A program made the translations under genes and the position numbers. Under the pieces are notes generated by a model, which saw nothing but the letters and a program-made list of their open reading frames with translations, did no database searches and was not told where the DNA came from. Below, in pieces: positions 1 to 11,935 of a stretch of DNA of 64,000 nt. Location: positions 3,720,001 to 3,784,000 of the forward strand of contig CP085830.1 of the NCBI GenBank assembly GCA_020809705.1. Reading direction: 5' to 3'. This DNA is from Calonectria ilicicola (lineage: Eukaryota > Ascomycota > Sordariomycetes > Hypocreales > Nectriaceae). Every line of letters starts with the position of its first letter. Positions within the stretch are counted from its first letter, which is position 1.

Positions 1-600
1 AGCAATTGATTGCGAGGTATAGAGCACTAATACCATCAATGTATCACGGATCGTAAACCACCATGACTTGTGACCGTCTGCGATTGCCCCTACCTTGTTT
101 ATGTAGCACCGCTTTTTCTTGTTTTTTACTCCCTCAGATGGCTCCACGTAGAAAGCATGGCTTCAAGATACCAGTGGTTACCCCGCCTTCTTTGGCTTGT
201 CTCATGGTTTTTAGTTATCAGTTTCCTGAACGCCACAAAACCTTGCGAGTAGCTAGAGCTTTCTTTCAAAGCGACCTCACTGTATCCAGGAAATGATTTA
301 GAGAGAGCTACCCTCAAATCGAAGACCCTGCGAAGCTTTTGTTGACTTTGTGCAAACATCCAAAATGATCTGTCCGATCTTGGGGTTTTGCAACTTTCGT
401 ACCGCTATCATCGATTGAGTCAAGGTTTGCCTTCCTCTGGTTCACGTCACCAATACGAATATGCGCAGCGAACAGGTAAACTTTGGAGGTGCATCGAAGC
501 AGGATATCAAAATGAACAATGCGCCCCGATTCTCTCGTCAATCTCTAGAACAGCTTTCACTACCAAAGGTCAAACGATACAAAGATTTTGCCCAGCCAGC
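1..600. other. No gene seen at the left edge
   Basis: Only short open frames without family resemblance occur here. The frame of the downstream F-box gene stays open back to about 388 but has no ATG before 601, so I treat this as its promoter and 5' leader. A 3' end of a gene lying outside the window cannot be excluded. Confidence 0.4.
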
Positions 601-1671
601 ATGAGGCGTCTTCTCAGAGCCCTGGCGAAGAAGCTGCGCCCAATGACCGGCGAAGAGACCGAAGACCCGACCGGAGATCTGACAGGTTTTCAGCAGGACG
701 CTGAGCAAAATGCCCTGCGAAAGGAGCAGAAACAAGAGTGTCTCATTTTGCAGCTTCCCTCGGATGTGATTCTCGAAATTGCAGATGCGCTGGAGCTCCA
801 TGAGCGAGCCATCTTGTCCGAAACATGCTTGGTCCTCCGCCATCTCATCTTCTCCAGGATGAAGAAATCGTGGGGAAAGCGCACGATTGATCAACAGATT
901 AAATACCTCACCCTAGCATCCCGCCAAGTGCTCGACAAGTGGGTTTGCCTACGTTGCGCGAAATTGCACCCGGTCAAGCGAGGCCGGGCGCGAGATCACT
1001 GCCGATACGTCTGCCCGAAAATGACGGAGAAGCCGTATTTCATACGCTCCTACCATGAGGAGAAGGCATTCCATTACCATGGGATCAGGCAAGAAGGGGT
1101 TCTGCAGGCCCTCAAATACGCTCGCACGCCCAATCTCGAGGACCAGTACCAAAGGGACCTCGAGTACATGCTGGCCCCGAAATGCGCCTCGTACGTGGTC
1201 GACTACAACGGGGAGCCACCGCGCAGCGTTCGGATGCTCATGTTCCCCAAAATTATCAATGGCAGCTACTTCATCAAGATCGAGTACCACCACGACACGC
1301 ACCTCAGCGTTCGCGAAAAGTTCTCCCTGCGGATTGGGAACTGCGACGGGGACAGGGGCCCGTGGGTAAACACTGTCCACACTCCCGACATCTGCCACCG
1401 CTGCTGCATCTCGCGGGCGGGCAAGAAAGCTAGGGATTATGAGGGGAAGATGTTGAACGGGTTCTGTCAGTTTTGCCCCTTTGAGTTCTCCGTCAACGTG
1501 TCAAGGGGGCTGCACAACATGCTGGTCACCATGTGGGTGTGTTTGGGCTACGAGCAGTGTACCATTCCGATATTTCCTGAATATCACGATTGCGCCACGA
1601 GGGTGGCAAGGCCATTCCGCTGTGCCCGCCATGTCTCTTGGGGGATTCGCGCTATCTACGAGTCTGTGTGA
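601..1671 (+). CDS. F-box-like hypothetical protein
   Basis: Predicted 356-residue single-exon protein. Residues about 48-85 (LILQLPSDVILEIADALEL and what follows) have the leucine/proline pattern of an F-box, the motif that binds Skp1 in SCF ubiquitin ligases. After it comes a Cys-containing segment with CLRC and a CHRCC/CQFC region, typical of fungal F-box-like proteins of unknown substrate. The start at 601 is the first ATG in the frame; the upstream open part of the frame begins only with a TTG. No transmembrane segment or signal peptide is visible. The nearest downstream gene is convergent. The F-box call is from pattern only; the target is unknown. Confidence 0.65.
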   Translation: MRRLLRALAKKLRPMTGEETEDPTGDLTGFQQDAEQNALRKEQKQECLILQLPSDVILEIADALELHERAILSETCLVLRHLIFSRMKKSWGKRTIDQQIKYLTLASRQVLDKWVCLRCAKLHPVKRGRARDHCRYVCPKMTEKPYFIRSYHEEKAFHYHGIRQEGVLQALKYARTPNLEDQYQRDLEYMLAPKCASYVVDYNGEPPRSVRMLMFPKIINGSYFIKIEYHHDTHLSVREKFSLRIGNCDGDRGPWVNTVHTPDICHRCCISRAGKKARDYEGKMLNGFCQFCPFEFSVNVSRGLHNMLVTMWVCLGYEQCTIPIFPEYHDCATRVARPFRCARHVSWGIRAIYESV

Positions 1672-2003
1672 AATGCCCACAAACGCTAGAGGTGTTCGCC
1701 ATGTTGAACATTATTTAGAAATTTAATTTTATAGCAAAGATACTAAGTTCTTGGTAAGGTTCAATTCATCAAACATCACATAGGGATAATACTTTTATGT
1801 GTATGAATATCGCACTTGTCTCGTCTCTCTACAACGAGCTTGAAGTGCTTTCTTTCTTAAGACTATTTCTATTGTCTACTTAAAAATTGATATCATCCAG
1901 ATACTTGCCATTGTTCGTGAAAATCGTCGCTCCCAAAGTGTTTCCCAAATCCAATCCAGTTCCCCCAGAGTGCTTAAACAGAAAAAGAACAAAAGAACCC
2001 CGC
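1672..2003. other. Convergent intergenic spacer
   Basis: AT-rich 3' flank shared by the F-box-like gene and the AAA ATPase gene. No further gene or structured element is seen. Confidence 0.6.
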
Positions 2004-4276
2004 TTACAAGGAGTGACCCTCGACCCTGAGCACGGTTCGCAGGTGCTTGAGCCCCAGCTTCTCATCCTTGTGGCATGCCAGTAGGTTGGAAGTCTTGAGG
2101 ACGTTCTTGATCTGGCGACCGTTCAGGTCAAGGCGTGCGAGGTCCTTGATATCCTCCTCGCTGAGGCTGTGTGCGGAGTCGCCCTTGTCCTTGCTGTTGA
2201 GGTTGACGGTGCGGCTCAGGAAGCCGCGCCAGACGGACTCACGAGCGGAGAGATCCAGGGGAGGGTACTCAAGGGACATGTGGATTCGGCTCTGGAAGGC
2301 CGGGTCGATGTTCTTGACACGGTTGGTGGTCAGGAACAGGATACCCTCGTAGTACTCGAGGGTTCGGAGGAAGATGGAGACAATACGGTTGCGGGCAATG
2401 TCGTTGGCGCATCGGGCCTCGAGGAAGACATCACACTCATCGAGCAACAGGACTGCGTTCCAGTTGGCAACCATTTCCAGGACCTGGCTGAGGTTGTTCT
2501 CGACCTCGTACGCTTCAGTTCCCAGGTCACCAGCGCTCATGATGTACAGGGGAACCTTCATCTCCTCAGCGACCGACTCGGCAGTGAGAGTCTTTCCAAT
2601 ACCGGGTCCACCAGACAGCAGCATGATGATTCCCTTACCCTTGCCGGCGATGATGTCGTCAAAGGTGTCCTTGTACTTGACCTGGCTCTCGGCAAAGGCA
2701 AGGATGAGATCCTTCTGCTCCTCGGGAAGGACGAGAGAGCTGAAGGCCTGGTCGTTGAACTGGACCTCGCTAACCTCATCGATGAAGAACTCCATCCATC
2801 GCTTGTTCTTGAGAGAGTAGCCACGAACGATGGGGTAGGTCATGATGAGCTGCTCTTCAGTGAGGGGAGGTCGCCCATTGGGAAGGCCCTGTACGGCAGG
2901 GCTGCTGCATGATGAGCTACAGTAGCTGTCATCATCGTTATTGTTGTCGCTATCATAGCCCTGGTCGCCAAGATTCACTGATGGGTGCAGGTTGCTCAGC
3001 CAGACTGTCTGGTCGGGGTTCAGCTTTTCCCAGTTCTCGCCATCAATGACAATGCGAGACTCCACATTCTCCTTGCGGGACTTGCGCTCGTCGATGTGCC
3101 AGATAGCAGTGCCCTTGTAGTACTTGTAGCAGAATCCAGCAAGTTCCTCGAAGCGGCGACCACGGGCAAGAAGAAGCTCCATGGCTGCATCAAGACGAGG
3201 GTGGTATTCGAGAGGGTAGCAGGCCAGCTGGGAGAAAGGAACTGTACCGCTGAACTGTTGAATCTGCTGGTTCAAGTCGGTCCAGCCCATAATCTTGCCA
3301 TCCCAGTCAATAACTTTGCACTCCAAGACGTAAAAGACACCGCACTGGGTCTTAGTTGCGTAGCCATTGTGGAACTTGAGAGCAACGGGCTTACCCTTGG
3401 CTGAGCCCCAGACGGTGCAGCCTGGGGGGAAGAGGGTCCAGATGTCCTCAAAGGAAACGGCACGGTTCTTGAAGTACTCCTCACGTCGCAGGATGAGGTC
3501 GCCGAGCTCCGTCTTCATGATCTTGTAGAGAAGCTCGACGTGCTGGCGGGTGATGTCATCGTGCGATGGATCATCCTTGGCAGCAGTGAACTGGTCCCAC
3601 CGGTGGACAAAGCATTCGAAAGGAGCGTGGAACTTGAGTCGCGTGACGGCGGTAACAATGCCAGGGTATCCGTCGAACACCTTGCCCAATACGCGCTTGA
3701 GGTAGGGCGACTGTACGATGATGCTATCGATGACGAGGTTCACGGCGTCGGCTTCTCTAGGCTTCACTGGGTGGGTGTAAGCATGCAGTTACTTTTTGGC
3801 TTGGTGGTTTGGTGAAACTTACTCTTTCGGATGATGACGGCATACTTTTGTGTCTCCTCATTCTCAACAGCCTCCTCGAGATCATCGGGGTACTTGTCGG
3901 TCCATGTTCGGTTGTTGTTCTCGTCGTACTTTGCGTACAGGTCCTTGCTATCAGAAACGAGACCGACCATGACTTTTTCCTTCTTCTCTTCATCGTCTTT
4001 TTTCTCTTCGTCATCTTTCTCCTCCTCGTCGTCCTTCTTCTCTTCCTCAGTGTCCTTCTTCTCCTCTACATCCTTGTCCTTGTCTTGGGAAAGGTTAGCA
4101 TTTGACGGCGAAAGCTTAGACTGAGGGGAGTGTTTACTCTCTGAAGACTCGGGCTTGGTCTCCTCAGTCTGGGACTCGTTCTTCTCGGCCTCGACAGGCT
4201 CTGCAGGAGAGACGATGACGACGGATGAGTCGTCATCGCGGCTCTTGACAGACTCCATTGTATCTGAACCACCCAT
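2004..4276 (-). CDS. AAA+ ATPase with acidic N-terminal tail
   Basis: Two exons, 4276-3823 and 3766-2004, joined across a 56-nt intron (donor GTAAGT, acceptor CCCAG), give 738 residues. Exon 1 encodes a charged, probably disordered region with a long D/E/K-only tract. The middle (about 150-480) resembles the extended N-terminal region common in fungal AAA proteins (often called DUF7025; from memory). The ATPase core has Walker A GGPGIGKT at 537-544 and Walker B LLLDEC at 591-596, followed by a conserved arginine-containing segment and an AAA lid. Members of this expanded fungal family are mostly uncharacterised; ATP-driven remodelling is inferred. The start at 4276 lies downstream of a TATAAA-like element near 4451-4456 on the same strand. 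Confidence 0.85.
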
Positions 4277-5874
4277 GGTGATGTGTTGTTGTGTGGTGGT
4301 GGTGGGTATAAAGGAAGGGAAAGGTGGTGGTGGAGTGCAACAAAGAGGTCGCAAAGGTGTGAGTTAGAGAAGAGAGAAGGCGGGTGTAGAGAATGTCAAG
4401 GAGAAGAGTGAGATGGATGGAATATGTTTGCAAGGCACCGATGCTTGCTCTTTATAACAGGGAGCTACATGTGAATGCTTGCGGGCGATAATGGTGAGCG
4501 GCTAACACCAGGCAGACTAGGCTGCAGTGGGTGGCGGCGGCATGTTACTGGCCCAATGCAGTCTCAACACGGCCTCCCCCGCAAGTCGCGAACAATTGAG
4601 GCCGCCCTGGCCCCAGTAAGATGGCGCCGGTGGCACAGCCATGCCGCCGCTCGCCGTAAGGCTTAGGCAGCATGCCCCGGCCGGGAGGCTCTGCGGCTGA
4701 TCGTTGGGCAAATCGGGCCAAGGATCTAGACGGGGAAGAGTCACTCGGGCAGAGGATAAACCTGCGCTAAAAGCAATGAACGGATCGTCGCTGGAATGGA
4801 ATGGCCAATAAGCGATGTATCAAACTTCCAGCGGTTGTTGGAGTTAGCGATACTGCCTGCCTGCCTGACTAGCTACCTCCCTCCCAGTTCCCAGGAAATC
4901 GGCCGCCCGCCAAGGCATTTTCCTAGGCACTCAGTCCGTGAGCGAGCACCCCTCCTGCGCCACGGCAGTAGATGGGTTGAAGCTAGCCTCTCGCCTCCAT
5001 CAAGATACATGCTGCACGTTGCATTCTATACCGCATTCTGATATGAATGGAAACCAAGCAAGCATGTTTTGCCATGCCATAATTTGCGTCGCTTATTCAC
5101 GTCCATGCCCTGTTGGTTGCCGCCGCCAAGGCCATGCAGTGAGATGAACACAGCCACGCTTACCTGACAAGCAAAACGAGACCCACCGCCACAGAAAGAG
5201 TGTGGACAAAACAACCAACTCGAACCAAAAGCGATATGCACCAGTAATAAATTTATCATGCTTATCCAATAAAAGTGGCAAGTTAAACTTCATAAGCAGT
5301 AATTTCCAATCTGTATCGGTTTTATGTTGCAACGTGTCTGCGATTACCACAGGCACTCTCCAGGCAGTCGCCAGTCGTCGAAAGCATGCAGAGCCACTTT
5401 ATCGGGGGCCGTTGAAGGAGCGGACGGCCCCCAAAAACAACGGGATGCCTTGTCAGTTCAGTGGGTACTTTTACGTATATTGTTATGAATAAGCTAGTCT
5501 GTAACTAGTTTCTGGGGAATGGTGATTGACAGGGTAGAAATCTGGGCCAAAAAGTGCATCGATACCAAATGATGAGTAATGAATGAGTCCACGTAGGAGG
5601 GTCATGGTATTGTTCGCTCAAATCATCCGCTAGCTACAATACAAACAGCTAAAGTCAACTGGAAATCAAATTGTGCGTCTCAAGTTCAGAACGCAGAGGT
5701 CTATGCCTCTTCCACCCTCGCCAACCATGCCAGTCTAAATCCTGCGCCAAAACAGAAGACAAAAAGGTATCTTCAAATGCTAATTATTAAGTAGTGCCGC
5801 TCCAATGAAATATCAAGACAAATGGAATCGTTCTTTCGTGACTTTTCGTAACTTTTTTAGCCATCTTGTCCGCT
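4277..5874. other. Intergenic region, promoter of the AAA ATPase gene
   Basis: About 1.6 kb without a credible gene. It holds a TATAAA-like box on the minus strand (4456-4451), CT-rich leader sequence near 4300-4440, and the 3' flank of the PAF-acetylhydrolase gene. Short frames here lack family resemblance. Confidence 0.5.
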
Positions 5875-7641
5875 TTATGCCGCAACAGCGCTGGCGGTTT
5901 GATGGTGGGTAATAGGAACGGTCATCTCTTCGCTCGGGTCGAGGGCGCCCTTCATCTCCTCTTCGCCTTCTTCGACTTGTTCCTGGACCGTCTTGCCGGT
6001 CTCCTTTTCGCCTGCATCTCCCAATCCGACAATGTCAACCCATCGCCAGTATTCAACAGGGCTGCTGTCGCTCTTGTCAAAGATGGCCGCGTCATCAGTG
6101 ATGCCGTCGTGGCAGTGGATTGAGCCCTCCTTCTTATCGAGCTTATCGAATTGGGTACCATCCACCAGATCCCCAAGATAGGTGCGGGCGACAGGAATGC
6201 CATTAGTTCGCAAAATCTGGAGTTGGGCTCGAAGGTTCAGACGCAGTGCGCGCTCGGGTTGTTCCGCAGAGAAGATCTTCTTGGTCAACCAGGGGAACAG
6301 AATGCCAAAGTCGGACTGGTTCAAGTGGGCCGAGTTCATAACGTAGAAGAAGTTGGGCTCCGAGAGCTTCATACCACTGGGTCGCTCGTAGAGATCCGGG
6401 GTGACAACCTTGGCCGTTGGGTCGGGAGAAAGGAGTCGGGCCTTGACGTTGAGGTGCTCCTTCCACTTGAAGAAGGACTCAGATTCAACGGCGAGAATGG
6501 CCTTGCCACCAGGAGCAGTTGGGACGTCGGCGTAGACATGCATTGGCAGTTCGAAAAGCGGTGCAGAGTTGGGGGCCATCAAGGGCATGCACCACATGTC
6601 CAGCAACATGGTGACTGTCTTGGGGGTGATTTGCTGTCGAATGTCGGATCCTTCAGCGGGTGTGAAAATGGGCTTTTCCATGGCTGCAACGGCGGGAACA
6701 TCGGCGTAGTAAGTGCTCTTGAGGAACTGGGTGACGGTCGCAGCACCGAAGCTGTGGCCAGCAAAGACGATACTACCAGGCTCGTGAATGTTGAGCTTTC
6801 CAACGAACTGGGCAATGCTCGATGCCGGGGTTGATCGGTTCAGGTTTGTCAAGGGTGTGCCACGGTCGAGAGCTAAGAGGGCCTGGTGAATCAAGCCCAA
6901 TTCCCAACATCGGATTCGCAATTGTGCCTCTCGTGCTAGGTAGACTTCAGGAGTCACATCGTGGGAGATTTTGGTGTAGGGAATTTGCGTGCGGGGAGAC
7001 GTGCTGTTCAGACCCTTCTCCTCGGGGTTGCGGACAAAGCTGACGACCGAGCTGCCGTCGCGATGCTCAGGGCAGAGAACGACAATGCCATGGGAAGCTA
7101 GGGATCCAGCAATGTATGAGTATGAGTTGCGACATCCGCCCAGGCCGTGGGAGAAGATCATGGTGGGCCATCGCTGGCTCTCGCTCGTAGGTTGGTGCAG
7201 CTTTGCATTTTTGTGCGCGGGAATAGTTGTGTAGTGGAGGTGTCGGGGGAGAAACCTGCGCTTTCGTTAGTAAGATGCTACGAGTCCATCGTCCTAGTTA
7301 GATGTCATTGCCACTTACGAGAGAAACTCGGCCAGCATGGGACCAATTCCAAGAAACTTGGTGTAGGCAATGAGATGTTGGCGCTGGGGGTTCGGCAGCC
7401 AGTTGATTTGCTTCTCACTTGACGTAGGAACGGCTGGGTAGAACATGCGAAATTGGATCGTGGGAATGTCGCTGGTTCCCTCGGGGGCGGGAGTGGGTGA
7501 TTCGAACTCGGAAACTGGAATCTCGACATCGACGGTGCCGACCTTGTAAGGGCCAGTGTATTCGGGGAAGGCGGGGACTGGGCTCAGCCTGGAGAGGTAT
7601 GAGGCCAGCTTTGCCGACGTGGATGGATCTGAGGGTGACAT
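5875..7641 (-). CDS. PAF-acetylhydrolase-like alpha/beta hydrolase
   Basis: Exons 7641-7319 and 7255-5875, separated by a 63-nt intron with a classic CTAAC branch point, encode 567 residues. The protein matches fungal 1-alkyl-2-acetylglycerophosphocholine esterases (platelet-activating-factor acetylhydrolase family), which remove the sn-2 acetyl or a short oxidised acyl chain from phospholipids. Visible are the oxyanion-region segment FSHGLGG (about 142-148) and the nucleophile elbow GHSFGA with Ser at about 276. A late His in the segment NSAHLNQSDFG is a good catalytic His candidate. There is no signal peptide, so a cytosolic enzyme is inferred. The length is normal for the fungal family. 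The phospholipid substrate has not been shown for this protein. Confidence 0.85.
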
Positions 7642-9825
7642 TTTCGGTGTTGTGTTTTTGTTTGTCGCAAGGAGTGGCTTTTTTGGTGTCGCGATGGATT
7701 AAAATAATGATGACAGGGGAAAGGGGGGCGTCGTCGCAAGTCGCAAATCGTAACGCAGTGAACAACGGGGCACCAAGATACGGATTGGTGGGATGCAACG
7801 AATATGATAAGTGAATGAATGGAATTAAGAGAAAAAAAGAGATAACCAGGTGACGAATGGTTTGATATTGGATAAGAGATAAAGGGGGAAATGGGAAGCT
7901 GTCGTAATCAAGGTCGAATGGGCCGAGTTTCGAGGACGAATTCAATGCGATTGAGCTGCGCCAAGCTGTGTGGCTTTGTCGGTGTCGGGAACTGTGACGT
8001 CGACAACGTGGTCCAGATTCCTTGGTCGACTTGTCTGAGGAATCCCTGTCACCTTTTTTTTTTAAATCTTTCTGGCTGAGCGCGTCTGAGCTTTTTCACA
8101 TGCAAACACTCAAGGCCGTCTTGGCTGGGCCCAGGTGGGACAGGTTCAACACAGTGAGCGATACGGCAGGGAGAGGGCACTGAAGCGAGGATCAAATCAA
8201 AGATGAATGGGAGGGTGCACAAATTAAACTACGAAAGAGGAAAAAAGACAATCGGGAACATGTCACGCGACATTTATGGACCATCTCGCACTTGCGCACC
8301 CATTTGCTCTCTTGTCAACCCGGATTTTCTTGCTCATGCAGGTGTCTTGTTCGGGTCTAGGCCAAAAACAGCCACCGAGTCGGAAGCTGTGGATGCTGGT
8401 CTTGTGCCCGGTTACCTCACCAGAAAAAAAAATAGATTAAACGAAAAAAAAAAAGAGGACTTCCCCCATTTCCGTCCTTGTCAACGTCACGACGGTGCCG
8501 CTAACGTCATGGAGCTGCAGTAACAACGAAGGCCTGTGGGTACTTTTGAGGCTTTCCGCGCCGCGGGCGGACCTGAGAGGGGCGCAGTCCGGCGTCACCG
8601 GGGCCAAGCAAACCCGAGACCGATAAAGACAAAGGGACACTGACGTTGATGAGTTTCAGGAACAGAAACTGATCGGCACCAGAAGCTAGCCTTTTGCCCC
8701 GCATCTTTTTTAAGATCGAGAATGGCTGCATCCGAGCATTTTCTCCGACTGAAATGCCAGATTAACTTGACGATTGTCGGGTACCAAGACAATGCATCAT
8801 CGGTGCGTTTGCGAAAGCGTTCAAAGCAGCCGCAACCTATCGCCGGCTTCTTACAACTCTTCATCTCGGGACGACATCCTTCCACCGCCTTGATCAGCTT
8901 AGTGGCAAACTATTCTTTCCATTCGTGCAATATCTAGTAATGCTACTGCTCCAATTTGATCTTCATCTGCCTCTTCCCTTCCCCCAAGCTAGCCCCACAA
9001 AATACACCCTTTTTGATGAATCCATTCCGGGCTAACGCATTCATTAATGTTTCCCACGAGCCTTCCTTTTTTTCAAGCACACGCCCCTTTTTTTATCACC
9101 ATTGCCAAGTGCTTCAGTTCCTGGTACTATACGAAGTAACATGGGTGAGCGTTTTACAACCGCGTGGCAGATCCAAAACATCCTGCCCTTCTGATCGCGT
9201 CTGTGATTGCAACACCACCAGACTGAGAAACCCCCAGCACTTGGAATAAAGATACCATCGCATGTCTTACCTCACAATCCAATGCAGCATGGGCCGTAGG
9301 TTAGATGGCACGTTCAATTCTAACCAAAAACGCAGTGATCAATTTCTAACCCTTGCTACCCTAAAGGCCGAGCCCCTTAAGGATCTGTCACAGTTTGATC
9401 GCCTCGCTAAATTGTAATCTTCCGTGCAGAACATCATTACATCCCACGTGGCTCTAATTATATAGTTAATTGGGCGAGGTAGGGATAATATGCACGGACT
9501 GGCACTTGCGCAGCGCCATGGCCTTGTCGCAAATGCTCTTAGTACTAGTACACGTTTGTTCACTTGTTTAGATGAATTGATCACCTCCCCTTCATAGCAC
9601 GATCAAAGTAAGGGAACATGAATGTTTAAAATTAATTCTCGGTCTGAAACTAGCTCCTAAACCCAACCCCGAGGACTAAGCACAACATGTTGGATTACAT
9701 AGTGTGGTTATTGTTCAAGTTAAACCGTACAAGGTGGACAACATGAAGGCTGTTTCACTAGATACCCGGCCACAAACGTGGCATTTTGTCTATGACTAAG
9801 TAATTCCACTGCTCCAGAGTTAATT
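7642..9825. other. Long intergenic region
   Basis: About 2.2 kb between two minus-strand genes. It contains homopolymer A/T tracts (near 8050 and 8427-8455) and a 30-bp stretch at about 9752-9783 resembling the dispersed repeat described at 23.7, 24.0 and 26.6 kb. No open frame here has convincing family resemblance. Confidence 0.45.
9752..9783 (+). repeat. Partial copy of the dispersed palindromic repeat
   Basis: Carries the core GCCACAAACGTGGCA, whose arms GCCAC and GTGGC are complementary, preceded by a stretch resembling the left part of the copies at 23721, 24042 and 26563. Right-hand similarity is lost. Being short, it could be coincidental. Confidence 0.35.
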
Positions 9826-10545
9826 TCACAATGCCTTGAGTTTTTCTTTTTTTGAGGTACAGCTACCATCTTTTTTGGGGTTGCATTCATCGAGGTTCGA
9901 AATAGTATTTCGCATCGCCTTGAGTCGTTCCCGAAAACTTTTTGGGTCAAACTTTGGGTGTTCGTGCTTCTGGCAAAAGCGCTCTCTAGGACTGTCCACC
10001 TTTTCAGCACACTTGTATTGCTCACACTTGTGAAGTAGACAGTAGATGGATGCTGTGTCAGGGCATTTGTTATTGTAAGCTTGATGCAGGCATTCGACAT
10101 CGGTCGCTGCACAGGTGTGCTTTTTGCAGAAGTTGCCTCGTTTCTCTTTTGTGTTGTAGATGACTTGTTCTTGGCAGCCTGCAGAGGAACACATTTTCTC
10201 AGGGGTTTTGTTTGCTTGGTGATTATTGGAGTGAACCGGATCTTTGAAGTCGCAGGCATATTTCAGTTCATCTAAAGAGTCCATGAGGTCGTTGATGTCG
10301 TTGAGGGTGCGACCCAATTCCGATTGAACGGCTCTGAGCTCATTCTCCTTTCTTGCCACACATTTTTCACAAGTGGCCGATAAGGGGTAGTCCGTGAATT
10401 TTGATCTGTCAATGGTTTCGAGGTCGATCCTCCTGTATCTCCAAACCAACTCGGATTTGCACTTGCGCCCCAGGTCGCATGGCGCGATAGCGTGCGTTTT
10501 TTCATAGTGCCCACAGGCAAAAGAGTTGAGCACAAAATTGCACAT
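9826..10545 (-). CDS. Cys/His-rich hypothetical protein
   Basis: Single-exon, 239 residues, no signal peptide. It contains about two dozen Cys, many in CxxC or FCxKH/CLLHKC settings, suggesting several zinc-binding units. The pattern of a CxxxxC pair followed by an FC-KKH-like pair recurs at about 117-145 and 170-200. Residues about 65-95 form a Glu/Leu-rich helix that could be a short coiled coil, and the C-terminus is Lys-rich. I do not recognise the family; similar short Cys-rich orphans are common in ascomycete genomes. The ATG at 10545 is the first in frame. Zinc binding is inferred. Confidence 0.6.
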   Translation of the reverse strand: MCNFVLNSFACGHYEKTHAIAPCDLGRKCKSELVWRYRRIDLETIDRSKFTDYPLSATCEKCVARKENELRAVQSELGRTLNDINDLMDSLDELKYACDFKDPVHSNNHQANKTPEKMCSSAGCQEQVIYNTKEKRGNFCKKHTCAATDVECLHQAYNNKCPDTASIYCLLHKCEQYKCAEKVDSPRERFCQKHEHPKFDPKSFRERLKAMRNTISNLDECNPKKDGSCTSKKEKLKAL

Positions 10546-11935
10546 TGTAAATATTAACCTGTGATGCGTAATTTGTAGTTCAATATTTCTAGTTGTTCAG
10601 CGGCATACCTATCTTCATTATATAATAAATCCTGTGGTCTTTGTCTTTTTTTGAGTGCTGCTTTTCATTGTGTTCAGAGCACACACCTTGGAATGTTCAA
10701 ATAATATTAAACAGAAGAACATTCGAACTTCTTACTGAACTGCAATGTACCACCATGTCACATTTAGGGCTTTCGCAATGTCTTAGGTATTTGGTTCAAA
10801 CTAATCAATGACCACTACTGCTTCAATAAATTGTTTCCATCACAGGCTGGTTTCCAATACCTCATCAACGAGTCAAAAAACGTGTGTAGGCATATAATTT
10901 TCAGCAGAAATCGCCTGGCTAATGTGAATGGGTGCTAGGGCCAGGAGCAGCGAGAACTAGAGAAAAAAACCCAAACTTGCTCGTGGTCTGGTCTTGGTGG
11001 TGAAGTTAGTTAATTTGATGGATTACAGTATGCAGGTCTCAACATTGATATGATTGTAAACCCGAGAATGCAGTCTTCTACCCGTTTCGAAAGAATCCAA
11101 CAGGCACAAATACCTATTGTAGTGCTTTTGCCGGGATGGAGCAGATCCGGATGATCTCGGCGGCAATTGCTAAAAAGTATCAATTTAGGTAGGTCTGAGA
11201 AGTAGTGACAATACGACCCATAATAAACGGGCCTGATGAACAGGGAAGTAGAGACTGGTATAGATATGGTAAATGACTCAAGTTAATCGTGTCTTTGCTT
11301 CAACTAATTACGACTAAATAAAGTTGAACGCTGATTGCATGAGAGCACACCTTTTGAATAGCCTTGATAGACCGAGGCGACGCAGGGTAACTGAGGCGAC
11401 TGTGATTAATACTAGATATTTTCCCGTAGCCATCGGGGGGCTGGGGAATAATTGATCCTTTGGAACAAGTTACAACTGACACCGCAGTTGTTACATCATG
11501 CTTTGTTTCGCTTATCTTGCCATATCACCTAATGACATTGCATAACTTGCAAACGTACATTCGGCCCGATCGACTAATACGATAGTTTACAAGTAGGGCG
11601 TGAGAACTTATAGTTAGAGTGGACTCCCCACCCCCGCATGTCAATTGGCAAGCGATTATCACAAGGGTTACAAACGCTTAGCTGCCCGTACCATGAAAAG
11701 TCGGATACCGCCGTTTAACTTCGGACATGAAGGAATAGCCTCGGAAGATACGGGTTTGAAATAACCGAGTTTAGACTGATCAGAAGGTCTTACTTTCCAT
11801 TTATAGACCCGCTCAGAGCAGTCATGTAAACGAGTAGAAAGACAACCACCTCAGGCTCTACGTTTTAACACAGCAAGCGCAATATCCACTGTGCACCTAA
11901 ACCAAAGCCCGTAAAAAGCAACCATCATTGACTTT
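10546..11935. other. AT-rich divergent intergenic region
   Basis: Lies between the Cys-rich gene (minus) and the PLP-enzyme gene (plus). No credible gene, RNA or repeat was recognised in these 1.4 kb. Confidence 0.5.

Noticed and set aside
388..600. 5' extension of the F-box-like frame
   Set aside because: It begins with TTG and has no ATG until 601; no splice site was found that would add a conserved exon.
2169..2912. 247-codon plus-strand open frame
   Set aside because: Lies opposite the AAA ATPase coding exon, including its Walker motifs; composition is typical of an antisense shadow.
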